64,000 nt of DNA from Solenopsis invicta (lineage: Eukaryota; Arthropoda; Insecta; Hymenoptera; Formicidae): contig NC_052665.1 of the NCBI RefSeq assembly GCF_016802725.1, positions 7,254,001 through 7,318,000 of the forward strand, written 5' to 3'. Shown piece by piece: positions 50,001 to 58,700 of this stretch; position 1 is the stretch's first letter; each line of letters opens with the position of its first letter. The notes beneath the pieces were generated by a model. It ran no database searches. It worked only from the letters and a program-made list of their open reading frames with translations, and was not told where the DNA came from. A program made the translations under genes and the position numbers.

Positions 50001-51855
50001 ATCGCAAAAACAGGCCGGCGCCTCAGCCACCCCAGCGACCCAGTTCGCATAATGGAGCGATTTCGGCGCCGGAACAGCTCGAGATCAGGGCTCCGTCCGA
50101 GCTGCTCTTCGGAGTGCCCTCCACCCTCAAGACGCAATGGAGACACCAACCGAAGACCCTGGTTACCGGCTGCGTTACGTACATCGCTAACGTAAGTGCC
50201 TACCGTTTTTACGTTGTTTTCCTATTACATACACTTTCGAAAAAAAGAAAACACTTTGTTATTTATTTTCTAAACGTAACGACGAGTAGCAATCACTTTC
50301 GATACCAGATCGATCGATCGTAAACTATTTGAATGGCAAATTTTTTTTCAGCAACTCTGTTGCATACGAGAAACAACGTCATATCAAACTTTTTGTCTTT
50401 CGCTACGATACAGCGCGACGTATGAAACTATGGATTGTGCATGAAAAATGTTTTATTCAAAAGATATTGTTAAACTATCATTAGTTTTTTTAAGTAAATA
50501 AGATGTTGCACAAGTTCACACAGGTTTTATTTGCGTTTAAAATACTCTGCTGAACTTATCTGCCACGTTCTGTTAATTATGTGTGGCGAGTGAATTATGA
50601 CACTCATTAAATCGCTTCAAGGCCGACCGTGATTATAGTTAATTCGTAGGATGCGGTAATAGGTTTCGTGCAGAAAATTGTTCCGTCTATCAAATCCTCA
50701 GAATATTCCAATCCAAGAGAATTCATTTACATTCAGAATTGTATTCAGAATATTTAAATAATAATTACGAAACTCTCTTGTGGACGCGCGTTCTGTGATC
50801 CCTATCGCTTAAAAACTTGGCCTAAATTGTCTGTTGTCGGTTTCTTTAGGAAAAAAGTTCTTTCTGTTTATAAATAATATAGTATCTGGGCTCCACCGTC
50901 GTCAAGGAATTACGCGGCACGGAGTCGACGAAAAAGTCGATACAGAAGCTGAAGAAGACCTTTCGAGAACCTAGAATCACCCCTGACATTATGCTGGCGA
51001 TCTCTTATCGTGGCGTTCGTTTTCTCAACACGTTAACCAATGTAAGGTTCTTTTTTGTCACAGCACACATTTTACACGTGTAAGATGAAAATAAAAGAAA
51101 GCATGTTCTTTGTGACTGATACTATAGGAACCAATTTGCGAGCACGAGATCCGTAATATTCATTGCGCCTGCCAAGATGCCGACGATCTCACTCACTTTG
51201 CGTACATCACGAAGGACCACGCCAGTCGCACGCACTTCTGTCACGTATTTTGCGTGCCAACGATGGTAAATATCTATTTTACGGAGCACCGAGAGAAAAC
51301 TTTTTTCGCACAAATTTTTGTTTCGCATATCCTAGTGCGAATACACTTTTCTGCAATTTTATTTGACGTTCGGACGTACGAAGCTCCGTCATTCCGTTAC
51401 AGGATCAAGCGACAGAGGTGATTCTGACTCTGGGTCAGGCTTTCGAGGTAGCTTATCAAATGGCATTGAGGGACAAGCTCGGTGGGCACGCTATTCGGTC
51501 TCAATCCGCCAATCAACTAGCAACGCTCGCTGGATCGTCAAAGTCAACGACACCCGCCAAAATGTCCGTGTCTCCCGATTCCACGTCCGACCCCGCTAAT
51601 CGAGACATGGATCATACCATGACTCTCAATTCCACGTCGTGCGCGAATCCCAAGATGAAATCGAGATCCAAGTCCGTGCCCAATCCAAATCTCCATACCG
51701 TTAATCCAAATCCGACGCAGGACAGCAACTCCAACTCCAGTTCCAGCTCAACGACGACCACCGCGAACTGCAATCCCAGCTCGAATTCCGCCTCGAGCCC
51801 CAGCGCGAACTCGATTCGAGCCCCAGCGCGAACTCGATCGCCAGCTCTAACTTGA
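9050..51855 (+). CDS. ANKS1: ANKS1-family adaptor: ankyrin, SAM-SAM, PTB (18 exons)
   Basis: CDS joins 9050-9153, 19879-19959, 20113-20269, 20536-20681, 20852-20974, 23750-23976, 24684-24915, 26773-26985, 27382-27658, 27884-28558, 31548-31722, 46704-47024, 47510-47634, 47719-48114, 49877-50191, 50883-51041, 51128-51265 and 51403-51855. The frame is open throughout, 1,438 residues. It opens with MGKDQELLEAARSGN, nearly identical to human ANKS1A. Domains: about six ankyrin repeats (46-279), a long disordered Ser/Pro-rich linker (280-910), SAM1 (about 925-985), SAM2 (about 995-1052) and a PTB domain (about 1160-1315). Mammalian ANKS1A/Odin and ANKS1B/AIDA-1 are cytoplasmic adaptors; Odin binds Eph receptors by SAM and PTB contacts and affects receptor trafficking. 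Vertebrate paralogues have about 1,130-1,250 residues, so the linker here is longer. The C-terminus is cut by a 23-bp tandem duplication (51793-51838). Exon 12 has the least certain acceptor. Confidence 0.95.
9404..9428. repeat. TTGCCG hexanucleotide repeat
   Basis: Four tandem TTGCCG units in the GC-rich start of ANKS1 intron 1. Confidence 0.9.
10669..10694. repeat. 26-bp perfect palindrome
   Basis: ATTAAGAACATAA followed directly by its exact reverse complement, with no spacer. Confidence 0.9.
14101..14811. mobile_element. Putative non-autonomous element with GCAATATTGC arrays
   Basis: Left end TACAGCACAGAAGCTTACAT and right end (minus strand) ATATAGCACAAAAAGATTGT are similar inverted termini. 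Both are followed by clusters of GCAACATTGC/GCAATATTGC-type units. No transposase reading frame lies between them. Boundaries are approximate. Confidence 0.4.
15418..15484. repeat. About 26-bp direct tandem repeat, 2.5 units
   Basis: Units of the type ATTATGATACATAAATACT followed by TTAAAT, with single-base differences. Confidence 0.8.
19879..19959 (+). CDS. ANKS1: ANKS1 exon 2: ankyrin repeat 1
   Basis: Residues 35-62. VQDASGYSALHHAALNGHR matches the vertebrate NCVDSTGYTPLHHAALNGH. Acceptor TTATTTGCAG. Confidence 0.95.
20113..20269 (+). CDS. ANKS1: ANKS1 exon 3: ankyrin repeats 1-2
   Basis: Residues 62-114. Contains SSPLHLAAWAGDAEIVRLIL and NQGPS, matching vertebrate YPLHLAAWKGDAQIVRLLIHQGPS. 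Donor GCG|GTTAGT, phase 0. Confidence 0.95.
20536..20681 (+). CDS. ANKS1: ANKS1 exon 4: ankyrin repeat 3
   Basis: Residues 115-163. DNETALHCAAQYGHTEVV is identical to the vertebrate motif. Ends in SALDLAAQYGR. Confidence 0.96.
20852..20974 (+). CDS. ANKS1: ANKS1 exon 5: ankyrin repeats 3-4
   Basis: Residues 163-204. LETVELLVRTHPELIES, then HTPLHLASRNGHR (vertebrate HTPLHLAARNGHK). Confidence 0.95.
20975..23749. other. ANKS1 intron 5 with CpG-rich islands
   Basis: GC-rich islands at about 21280-21690, 21950-22650 and 22950-23460 lie within AT-rich DNA. No phase-compatible exon was found. Holds a strong G-run cluster (22445-22484). Confidence 0.6.
22445..22484 (+). other. Potential G-quadruplex-forming G-run cluster
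   Basis: Seven runs of three to five G separated by one to six bases within 40 bases, enough for several alternative G-quadruplexes on the plus strand. Confidence 0.7.
23750..23976 (+). CDS. ANKS1: ANKS1 exon 6: ankyrin repeats 4-6
   Basis: Residues 204-280. AVVEVLLAAGVDVN, AMHEAALCGKMEVVRALLD and TVLDLL correspond to the last vertebrate repeats. Donor AAAA|GTACGG, phase 1. Confidence 0.95.
23977..24683. other. ANKS1 intron 6
   Basis: Non-coding and dominated by the CA/TA microsatellite near the donor. Ends in a short acceptor region (GATTTCGAAACAG). Confidence 0.75.
24022..24202. repeat. (CA)n then (TA)n microsatellite
   Basis: About 27 CA units run into TA and TATG-rich sequence, starting about 45 bases after the exon 6 donor. 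Confidence 0.95.
24684..24915 (+). CDS. ANKS1: ANKS1 exon 7: linker
   Basis: Residues 280-357. Acidic and Ser/Pro-rich, with SPYENVRPEDD (a YENV tyrosine motif) and a short tandem repeat TSVMSTSVMS at its end. Vertebrate proteins also have PYE-type tyrosine motifs in this linker. Donor TT|GTGAGT. Confidence 0.9.
24916..26772. other. ANKS1 intron 7
   Basis: Holds the opposite-strand coding-like exon at 25960-25544 and GC-richer sequence to about 26400. The remainder is AT-rich. Confidence 0.6.
25544..25960 (-). CDS. Putative antisense proline-rich terminal exon (unrecognised gene)
   Basis: Not recognised. On the minus strand a 138-codon frame runs from a CAG acceptor to a TAA. The acceptor follows a long pyrimidine-rich tract (about 25985-26080, read on the minus strand). 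It starts SGLAARAVALAQSTNG, continues through an ordered-looking stretch with SPAYIRKIKPSQAVLNALGL, then turns into Pro/Ser/Thr-rich sequence (PPPPTSSSTSTF, PPPSPPPTGTNGSGSSS). Codon choice is strongly G/C-ending. A minus-strand AATAAA at about 25280 could serve as poly(A) signal. It sits inside ANKS1 intron 7 in the opposite orientation. I found no upstream exon, so it could also be a pseudogene fragment or an alternative exon of an unseen gene. The stop may instead be bypassed by a weak donor near 25600. Confidence 0.4.
   Translation of the reverse strand, partial: SGLAARAVALAQSTNGVMQRGDLGANEAVGPTISPAYIRKIKPSQAVLNALGLHAAVPPPPTSSSTSTFAFHPLAPPHIQVPFSVREPPPSPPPTGTNGSGSSSASTSRHHPGAWPVLTHSLRAPSTSTLLFVQHLLY
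26773..26985 (+). CDS. ANKS1: ANKS1 exon 8: linker
   Basis: Residues 357-428. FEDEQNWELMYGVRRALQQ corresponds in position to the vertebrate GPYEALYNAIS segment; the remainder is Ser/Thr/Asp-rich. Acceptor GCGTTTCAG, donor ACACG|GTAAT. Confidence 0.88.
26986..27381. other. ANKS1 intron 8
   Basis: A 396-base intron. Nothing notable seen. Confidence 0.85.
27382..27658 (+). CDS. ANKS1: ANKS1 exon 9: Ser/Pro/Gly-rich linker
   Basis: Residues 428-520. Low-complexity, predicted disordered; includes SDSGLYQTPPVPRG and a run of serines. Donor TCG|GTAAGA, phase 0. Confidence 0.9.
27884..28558 (+). CDS. ANKS1: ANKS1 exon 10: longest linker exon
   Basis: Residues 521-745. Opens with PTPPKKPPRRNLS, a proline-basic motif of the kind bound by SH3 domains. 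SNYEYLFLARSG resembles the vertebrate HPYELLLTAE motif. A charged, helix-prone stretch (IDLEQLQKRREQLRHVTRSV) and further Pro-rich segments follow. Donor CCAG|GTAAGT. Confidence 0.93.
28559..31547. other. ANKS1 intron 10 (3 kb)
   Basis: GC-richer islands lie at about 28850-29500 and 30130-30740, with a CT microsatellite. No exon was supported by phase. Confidence 0.6.
29573..29611. repeat. (CT)n microsatellite
   Basis: About 19 CT units in ANKS1 intron 10. It creates Ser-Leu or Arg-Glu repeats in spurious reading frames. Confidence 0.95.
31548..31722 (+). CDS. ANKS1: ANKS1 exon 11: Ser-rich acidic linker
   Basis: Residues 746-804. VYKRRSRDMETETDEDLLQF, then a Ser-rich segment ending in VEEYFGDVPFA. 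Acceptor TTGTCAATAG, donor GCAG|GTAAAC, phase 1. Confidence 0.88.
37991..38038. repeat. (GT)n(GC)n(GT)n microsatellite
   Basis: Alternating purine-pyrimidine GT/GC tract, a sequence type able to adopt Z-DNA. Confidence 0.9.
39550..41000 (+). promoter_or_regulatory. CpG-rich block, possible internal promoter of ANKS1
   Basis: About 1.4 kb of CpG-rich sequence within AT-rich intron 11, ending near a donor-like GTGG|GTATGT at about 40974. It contains no convincing protein-coding frame, so a non-coding alternative first exon is the simplest reading. This is inference from composition and position only. Confidence 0.3.
41009..41058. repeat. (TG)n microsatellite
   Basis: About 24 TG units with one AG interruption, just after the CpG-rich block. 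Confidence 0.95.
43684..43960. repeat. Diverged tandem duplication, unit about 130-145 bp
   Basis: Bases 43684-43810 and 43812-43960 share TTTCCTATC, ATTTCAATATGAAC, TAGTTTC/GAGTTTC, ACAGANATATAGAA and AAAATGTATATTAAG in the same order. The second copy has an added CA repeat. Confidence 0.7.
44693..44914. mobile_element. Hairpin element with arms of about 90 bp
   Basis: Arms 44693-44780 and 44820-44914 are inverted and share AAATCAACAATTCATTGTT and CTTGGAAGAATTTATAATCT. The termini are of ACACGGAAAAAAAT / ACACAGAAAAAAAT type. No coding capacity; MITE-like. Confidence 0.7.
46704..47024 (+). CDS. ANKS1: ANKS1 exon 12: pre-SAM segment
   Basis: Residues 804-911. GLLKGSVTAERPRTLRRLRN, a Gly/Asp-rich stretch, then MSPFDEQEEWAKISEIMASFGTGL, an acidic helical segment before SAM1. 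The acceptor (GCCGATAG) has a weak pyrimidine tract but is the only one that fits both the phase of exon 11 and the open frame. The donor CTAG|GTAATC keeps phase 1. Internal Met codons could start a short isoform. Confidence 0.8.
47025..47509. other. ANKS1 intron 12, mostly a family A element
   Basis: A 485-base intron. Nearly half is the inverted-repeat element at 47181-47396. Confidence 0.8.
47181..47396. mobile_element. Short inverted-repeat element, family A copy 3
   Basis: Left end GGAACGGTTTTGCTTAAGTA and right end (minus strand) GAAGAACGATTTTGCATTGA, with the shared interior GAAAATAATTTTGTTCGAT and TAAAATAATTATGTAG. Confidence 0.6.
47510..47634 (+). CDS. ANKS1: ANKS1 exon 13: start of SAM1
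   Basis: Residues 911-952. VGQWLSSLGLSDYESLFI, then NYGFDDLEFI; vertebrate SAM1 reads [24 protein letters not shown]. Donor ATA|GTGAGT, phase 0. Confidence 0.95.
47719..48114 (+). CDS. ANKS1: ANKS1 exon 14: end of SAM1 and SAM2
   Basis: Residues 953-1084. ESDLCDMEISSDQERAVIM completes SAM1. VEEWLKSIHMENYAETF to HRKRILASV is SAM2 (vertebrate HRKRIIASL). A 15-bp perfect in-frame duplication (48000-48029) repeats ILASV. A second donor-like GTGAGT at 48028 is in the same phase as the main donor at 48115. Confidence 0.95.
48000..48029 (+). repeat. 15-bp perfect tandem duplication in coding sequence
   Basis: CATCCTTGCGTCCGT occurs twice in a row and adds five codons at the end of SAM2 without changing frame. 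Confidence 0.95.
48115..49876. other. ANKS1 intron 14
   Basis: GC-richer around 48430-49180. No exon recognised. Confidence 0.75.
49877..50191 (+). CDS. ANKS1: ANKS1 exon 15: linker and start of PTB
   Basis: Residues 1085-1189. IQQLKDEIREKL, a Pro-rich stretch (RPAPQPPQRPSS), then TQWRHQPKTLVTGCVTYIAN, which opens the PTB domain (vertebrate [23 protein letters not shown]). Confidence 0.95.
50192..50882. other. ANKS1 intron 15
   Basis: AT-rich, 691 bases; nothing notable. The acceptor (AATAATATAG) has a weak pyrimidine tract. Confidence 0.85.
50883..51041 (+). CDS. ANKS1: ANKS1 exon 16: PTB core
   Basis: Residues 1190-1242. YLGSTVVKELRGTESTKKSI matches the vertebrate [20 protein letters not shown]; ends at GVRFLNTLTN. 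Confidence 0.96.
51128..51265 (+). CDS. ANKS1: ANKS1 exon 17: PTB core
   Basis: Residues 1243-1288. CEHEIRNIHCACQDADDL and FAYITKDHASRTHFCHVFCV match the vertebrate EHEIRNISCAAQDPEDL and FAYITKDLQTSHHYCHVF. Confidence 0.96.
51403..51855 (+). CDS. ANKS1: ANKS1 exon 18: PTB C-helix and frameshifted tail
   Basis: Residues 1289-1438. TEVILTLGQAFEVAYQMAL is the PTB C-terminal helix (vertebrate YEIILTLGQAFEVAYQLAL). A Ser/Thr/Asn-rich tail follows. At 51793-51838 a 23-bp unit occurs twice; after it the frame is shifted and ends in RAPARTRSPALT at 51855. The frame that would continue with a single copy stays open to 52040. Confidence 0.93.
   Translation, partial: DQATEVILTLGQAFEVAYQMALRDKLGGHAIRSQSANQLATLAGSSKSTTPAKMSVSPDSTSDPANRDMDHTMTLNSTSCANPKMKSRSKSVPNPNLHTVNPNPTQDSNSNSSSSSTTTTANCNPSSNSASSPSANSIRAPARTRSPALT
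51793..51838 (+). repeat. 23-bp perfect tandem duplication causing a frameshift
   Basis: Bases 51793-51815 and 51816-51838 are identical and begin TCGAGCCCCAGCGCGAACTC. 23 is not a multiple of three, so the second copy moves the reading frame. Confidence 0.97.
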
Positions 51856-52040
51856 ACAGCACCACTAATCAGACCACTAAGCCTCTGGTCACCCACGGCC
51901 GTTCTCATTCCGTCAACGACATCAAGGTAAACGGTAATCAATTGAAGTTAGCACCAGCACCGGTGGACGATATCGGTATTGGGGTAAAGGACATGAAGCC
52001 TGGTTCCAGAGCTCCGATCGCGCTCTCCGAGGAGCTGTAA
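51856..52040 (+). pseudogene. ANKS1: Out-of-frame continuation of the ANKS1 C-terminus
   Basis: Open in the frame displaced by the duplication, to a stop at 52040. It encodes a plausible conserved-looking tail with KPLVTHGRSHSVNDIKVNGN and DIGIGVKDMKPGSRAP, ending in ALSEEL. Its codon use is like the rest of the exon. It is probably coding in alleles or relatives without the duplication, and is 3' UTR in the sequence as given. Confidence 0.7.
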
Positions 52041-52565
52041 ATTGTATTTCGAGTCGAAACACACGATATCGCGTTCGACCTGACGGATACGGCGTCGCCT
52101 TTGCCAATCGACGACACGAATGGTCGACGGAGGTCTAGCATCATAGAACTGACTGTCGTAATGATTTTCCACTCATTCAATTTAGAAACATATTTAATGG
52201 CATTTACAATGAACGTGGGATGGCAATATTTCCTTATTACTCGAGACGTTTGCGTAAAAAAGTTAAGCCAAGCATCATACATATATAGACACGCGTCTCT
52301 CGCGATTTCGAGATTAATACCGATTGCAAAAATACGGACGATATTCTCTCGATCGATTAGCGGTATTAATCGGGATTACTATAACTAGTATAATGTAACT
52401 AGTTCCTTGACGCGTAAGAAGGAACGAATGTCTTTTATTATCTCTTTTATGCGACTGGATTTGATCATTTCGCCAATGGCGTACGTATTTTTGATGGAGG
52501 GGCGCACTCGTATATATACACATTCACCGCCGGAAGGCAGGAGCTTTTATGGGATTCAGCTGTGG

Positions 52566-52571
52566 AATAAA
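52566..52571 (+). terminator. Proximal poly(A) signal AATAAA
   Basis: First canonical hexamer after the ANKS1 stop. Cleavage use is inferred. Confidence 0.35.
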
Positions 52572-53046
52572 ATATGGGAATAACGAATGATATATACATG
52601 GCCTCTCGAGAACGATGAAGGTAAGTAACATCGTCGTTCCTCGCGACGATATCTTGCCCCTGCTTTGGATTGACACTCGACTGATTTTACAATGATGACG
52701 CTGTGATCTTGATCTTGAATGCCATGCAAGTGACGCGTTGCGAGCCAAGAGATGATTCATCGAGACAAGTAAGCGATCGTTCCCTGCGCGCACTTCCGGC
52801 GGACAATTAAACGCATTAGATCTTTCTTCCTTAGGACGCGTCGTTAAAATAAGCAGTATTATTATGTCATTAACGATAACAGGAGTGGGCATAAAATACG
52901 CTCATCGATATTATTTAGCGAGGCGTAAAATCGCTACAATAATGTTGGATATGCAATTCTCAATGTGCAGCTTTAATCTGTCGCGGATAGGCTCGGCGGT
53001 TTCGATCTGTGCCCGACATAAATGTTGGGCGTCTTTATTTGTCTTG

Positions 53047-53067
53047 AAAAAAAAAAAAAAAAAAAAA
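53047..53067. repeat. 21-base A homopolymer
   Basis: Uninterrupted A run. A similar interrupted A-rich tract lies near 53537-53570. Confidence 0.95.
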
Positions 53068-54939
53068 TGCTATTTGTGGCACAGAACGCGTTGACATTCG
53101 CCATCGGATCACGGGAAAGGAAAGGACGCGAAGGAAAAGGTGCGATGCACCAATGCTCAATATCGATCCCTCGTAAACGTTAAACGGTGACCAACGAATC
53201 CGTTCCGTGTTCTGCCCCTTCTTCCGTGCTCCCCCTTCGTGATTTCTCATTCCCCGTTCCCAAGTTCCGATTTCGAGTTGCCACCGTTTCCTCGACGTTT
53301 TATTCTCCAAGACTGAGAGTCCTTGTCTCGTTTTATATTTCGCGATTTTAGTATAATATATAATATAAAAAGAAAGAAAAAAAGTAGATCAAAAGAGAAA
53401 CGAATTTTAATATATTTATCCGGTGAGAATCTTGCGAACAGAAAATATATGAAAACGTAGCATCGAATATCTATCGAATTTTGTCTGATACTCGAATGCT
53501 ACCCGTTGAGAAGCAAGAAGAACATGCGACGCTTTAAAGAAAAAAAAAAAAAAAAGAAAAAAAGAAAAAAAACGTATCACGATTGATCACAATTCATCCA
53601 TTATACATCACCTCTAATTAAGAAAAAGCATTGTTAAGTGACTTTCTCTTCTCCGTCTATATGATGTAACTAGAAGTATGATCTACAGAAAGAACCAAAG
53701 TTAGAACCGATTTACATGAATTCGGTATCATGGTATCGCATTGATAACAACGTGCGCATAACGTGGATATCGCTCCATTTTTACTACGTGCGGGCCTAAA
53801 GAAACTTGAGTAACTATCTTGCAAAGTTAACGGATTAACGATATATGTATATATACACGGTATATATATCTATTTCGTAAAATCGACGAAAGGAAAGGAA
53901 GCGAAACTTTAGGTAGACTTAGACACGTCCTCTCTTCGTGTGTTCTTTCATCTAAACTAAACCAAAGAAATATAAGTATAAATATATGTATACATACACA
54001 TATACACCAGACACACACTTATGTATAGTATATGAGAAAAAAGTGCTATGCGAAAAAGACGAAAAATTAACAGAATTTATCGAACCATCGCGAGGGAAGA
54101 AAAAAACCGACAAACTGCCAAAACGATACACCATCATCAGCACCTCGATAGCAGCATGTACACTTTGTATTTATCAACGTAGTTCATTATGCATTAACGA
54201 TTATAAGATATCTAGAACAGCCATGGTCCTCGGACGGCGGAATTTTCTTCGATCGCGAAACGTAACTAAGTATTCTACGCATTTGATGTATTCATGTTTA
54301 GCAGCTTTGTTTAGTGAGTAGAATCGGTAGGGAGCATGTTCTATCGATGTGTCGACAGGTACCACGTAACGGTACATCGCGTAAAAAAAATGAGGAGGAA
54401 AGACGAGACAGGTACGTAGTATGTAGAAGATAATAGTTTTCGTCATTGATAATCGCACGATACGTTTTATCGCAGCAGCGAGCAAACTCCATCGATTTGC
54501 TTGCCTGCAAATATGTGCAACGGAAACGCGCAAGCAATTGAAAATAGTGCCAACGCGCGAGCCCATCGTGTACATTCTCGATTCGATCTTCGCCGTTTGC
54601 TTTTCAGGGAAATATGTCGCAGGAAGCAGAGAACAATAACTTCACTTTTCCATTTTTGGATATGATACTTGTATACATTTATATAACTGACGAACGCACA
54701 TTTCTCAGTAATTATGAGGAGTAAATCACCGGGACAATATTAATATAAAAAGAAATATTAGGTAATAAAAACAAAGAAGCGTATTAGTAGACTGGATATT
54801 ACAAAACTAGTATATAGTATATGTACACATATTTGGATGATGATTTACTCCTCACCATCCTTTTTTTTATACACGTGTAATTATAGCGATATATCTATCT
54901 GAAAGACAAGCTCGCCGACAAAGGAAAGCTATAACTATA

Positions 54940-55770
54940 CGTCACCAATTTCAATGAAACTTGGTAAAGAGTCCCTTCCTGAATATAATGATATTCCCTT
55001 TTGGGATAGACGGTAAACTATTTTCGAGATAAATGAGATAAAAGTTTATCAATTTAAATAATATATATGAAAATACATATATATATATGTATATATCTTA
55101 CAGAGGAAAAAAAAGTAAGATGGTGACCTTAAGATTTGCCGAGTTTTCTTAATTTTTGTGAGAGCATAAAAATATCGATCTCTTTTTTTTCAGTTTCACT
55201 AAAACTTTGATCATCGTCTGCAAAAATTAAAAGAATGTTACATAAATTAAATTTTTTTAAATTTCGATTTTTTAAGGATGTGCCTTTTCCGTGTAAGATA
55301 ATTTTCATTGAGTTTATTTATTTAACAAAAATGTTGCAATGTGAAAAATGAAAAATATTAATATATTACTTTACACGGTTTTAGCTAAATGACGTAATTT
55401 TAAAGAAATAAAAAGTATTTTTTATAATTATATTATTCCTTATAAACAAAAAATTACATGTGGGTACATTCAAAACACATTTCTTATTATATGTATGTAT
55501 TATATTTCGTTATTTTAGGCTCTCCCTTTTTTTCTCTACATACATGTATATTTATATGTAATGCATATATATAAATATATTGAGATTAAAGTTTATATAA
55601 ATCTCATTTATATAGATCTCATATATGCACATATATATAGATATAAAATTTGATCTCGTTTATTTCAAAAATAGTTCACCAAAAAGGAGTATATCATATT
55701 CATTATATTTAGAAAGCGACACTACACACATTTGCCGAATTCCGTCAAAATAGTTGAGAAATAATTTATA
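54940..55770. mobile_element. Putative element with long diverged inverted ends
   Basis: About 54995-55060 and 55640-55715 are inverted relatives: TATAATGATATTCCCTTTTG with AAACTATTTT and AGATAAATGAGAT, against (minus strand) ATATAATGAATATGATA with GAACTATTTT and AAATAAACGAGAT. The interior is AT-rich and non-coding. An old non-autonomous transposon is likely. Confidence 0.45.
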
Positions 55771-58700
55771 GCATTCCATTGTGAGATCAATATTGATTAT
55801 ATTCGATATCGCGGTGGGTTTTTACAAGACGTAAAACGCAAATAGCAAACAAAGATTCTCGGACCAAGCAAAAACAAGCGAAAACATTTTGCTCGTTATG
55901 GATTACCGTCGGGATATTAGAGGCAGTGTCTCGTCACTGTGCTTTTTCACAAAGAGTATGGAGTTTAACCTTGTGCCCGTTGGTACCGATAACGGCACGA
56001 GATTTATGCTATCGATTATATACGATTTTTAGTATATGTGTACATATATACATTGTATATATATAGAAATTACACGGACCACCGCGAATCAGTTTCTTCC
56101 ATTAATATACCAAAGAGATTGCGGGTGATCTTTTTATTATTGTGATTTGTATATTTGATAATTACCGTAGCTTAGATTATATTAGATTGTTCTTTAATAT
56201 AATTTGTTACTAGAAATAAAATTTCTTATAATTTGTATCAAGTTACGTTGCGTATAATTTTAACGGAAGTAATGTTAGAATTATTATTATTAACGATGCC
56301 ACTATATTTTTTTTTGTCAAGCTCACTAATTTTGTATGGACGTGGTGTTGTGTGTAATTACATAATCGAATGTATTTATCGCATGCACGCCAATCCTATA
56401 AACGTGAGAGTTTCGTTTGCTTTACTCCAATCAAATTTGCATAGCAAATGCGTTTTGACACGTCGTCGGTTAACTCCACAAAGGTCCTGGTAATAGTGCA
56501 ATTCGCTAATGTGTATTTATATTCCCTTGAATAGAGCTTTAGATAAACAAATAGTATCGCAAGAACGACATTGTAAAATTATATTATGGCGTAATTTATG
56601 AACTTATTATTTCTGTATATTTTTGTTATTATTCATTGAATGCTGGCAATAAAATATGATTTTTTTTTGTTACAGCGTTGTTATTTTATGTATAATAATG
56701 CCGACCATTCTAAAAATGCGGATTATACAATACGGATTTTGACAATAGCGGTTTAATTACATGCGTAAATGCGAATCGCTGTAAACTGATTCCGGTGGTA
56801 GCGTATCCGCAGTTCTTTGTATGGTAAATAGAAAAAAAAATCTGTGTACAGTTGTCGATATTACCTTCGCTCAGGCCGCGAGCGCGAATTCGTGCGCTTT
56901 TAAGGCCGTAGTTGGATGCATTTCGCGGATCGTTACACGCGAAATGCAACTGTTCCTGATTTTCGCGCAAGCAGGGATATTAAAGCCGGGAGTTAATATT
57001 TCGGAGCATGAACTTCCGTACTTTTTAATATACGAACTCTCTCTCTATATGAGTCGATCTCTAGTCCAGGAAAGTTATTAATTCCGAAAAAATGATATTC
57101 CCCGGTATTAATCCGTGTACCTGCGCCAGTGAGGGCTCGTGAAGCGAGACGAATGTGTGGAATAATTGCGCGCACAAAGATGCAGCTCGGCGAAAAGAGC
57201 GGCATTCCTCGAGACAGATACATGTTTTCACGTACGAACGAGCGCTAACTCTTTTTTTTTTTTTAATCATTTTCCGCCCGTATAATGCGGCCAGCTGAAA
57301 ACAGCAATTCGTATTCGCGTAATCGGTGGTGCGTTATTACGGGTGGGTACGCAGTTAATTATTAACCAGCTTAGGTAATTGCAAACATACCTGTTCGCGC
57401 GTCTGGCGCTCCGTATCGGAGCGTGTCGAATTTTGATTGGTATGGGGATTGAAACTGGATACAATAATTTCGGTGAGTTCATTTTTTTTTCACGTAATCC
57501 CTGATGCCATCAACACTTTGGAAAGCCGCGGTCTCATCGGTTTCGCTTCACACCACCCAATCCCAGCAATATATCAATCTTCTACACTTTTCAAACGTAT
57601 AAAACATAGATCGGAAGGAGGAGGACTTAGACGCTTTAAGAATCGTATTCATATCTTCATTAATGTAACTCACTACTGTTTGTTAGCTGATTAGGTATCT
57701 CGCATTTTTGTCTCTAATTCAAATCGTGATTACTCATACGTAGATTTACGATTTCAAACTCACCGATAAAGTCGGATATTCGAAAAGATGTGCGCGCAGA
57801 TTCGTCTCGAACGGGACTGTCATTTTTGGAAAGAGATTGGGCAGCAGGTGCCAAGTCAAACAACTTTCACTGCCGAAATAAATTGTTATATTTACTAAGC
57901 AACGCTAATCAAACTTAATAATTGTTTCAGCTCTTTGTGAAGTAATAATTTAGTCATCTCTAACGATCGTACTACTTTTAAATTGGTATCTTTGAAGAAA
58001 AAGATATATCTGTGCGTAAGACAAAAACATAATCTACCTATCTGTAATCACTTAAATCGTTGCACGTATACATTGAAACGACTTTTTATTAGCGCCATTC
58101 TCTATCATAATGCTAAGCTGTACTCTGTAAATTTCTCATCTTCGATAGAAATTCTTGTTAAAGAGATCAAGTGTGTTGCGGCGGCTTGTATCTTCTAAGT
58201 ACATTCAAGATTGCATTAAAGGAATGCCGAGAGACGAATTAAAAATTGAACCCGCTCGAAAGTGTACGAATAATTGGGCCAGAAGAACAAAATGCGGAAA
58301 ATGAATTCTCACATATACGCACATATGTAGAAGTGTACATAGCGAGAATAAATGTAAAATAAGCGAACCAGAAGCGATTTAAAAGTTGAAATGTCACGGC
58401 GCGAAATGCCGTGATTGCTGGAACGGAAGAGTAGACGAATCTGGTATCGAATGGCCACGCTTTTTCGAATGTTGGTTGCGCGAATGAGGCATTCGAAAAA
58501 AAAAAAAATTGGATATAACTCTGCTTTTTCTGTCTCACACACGGCGATTCCCATAAATATTAGTTCAAGTTAACTGAAATTTAAACAATTTCTCTTTGAT
58601 ATCGGGCACAAAATCAAAAGAAGACGAAGAACTAGTTAAAAAAAAATCTCAGTTCTTTTAGCTCAATTATCTCAATGAAATCATTTTTTGTGGGAACAAT

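Larger units (their letters stand above)
52041..54940. other. Probable ANKS1 3' UTR and flank
   Basis: No coding exon recognised. A poly(A) signal AATAAA at 52566-52571 could end a short 3' UTR of about 550 bases. Further AATAAA hexamers (56215, 56648, 60258) would allow much longer forms. Contains poly(A) tracts at 53047-53067 and about 53537-53570. Confidence 0.5.
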
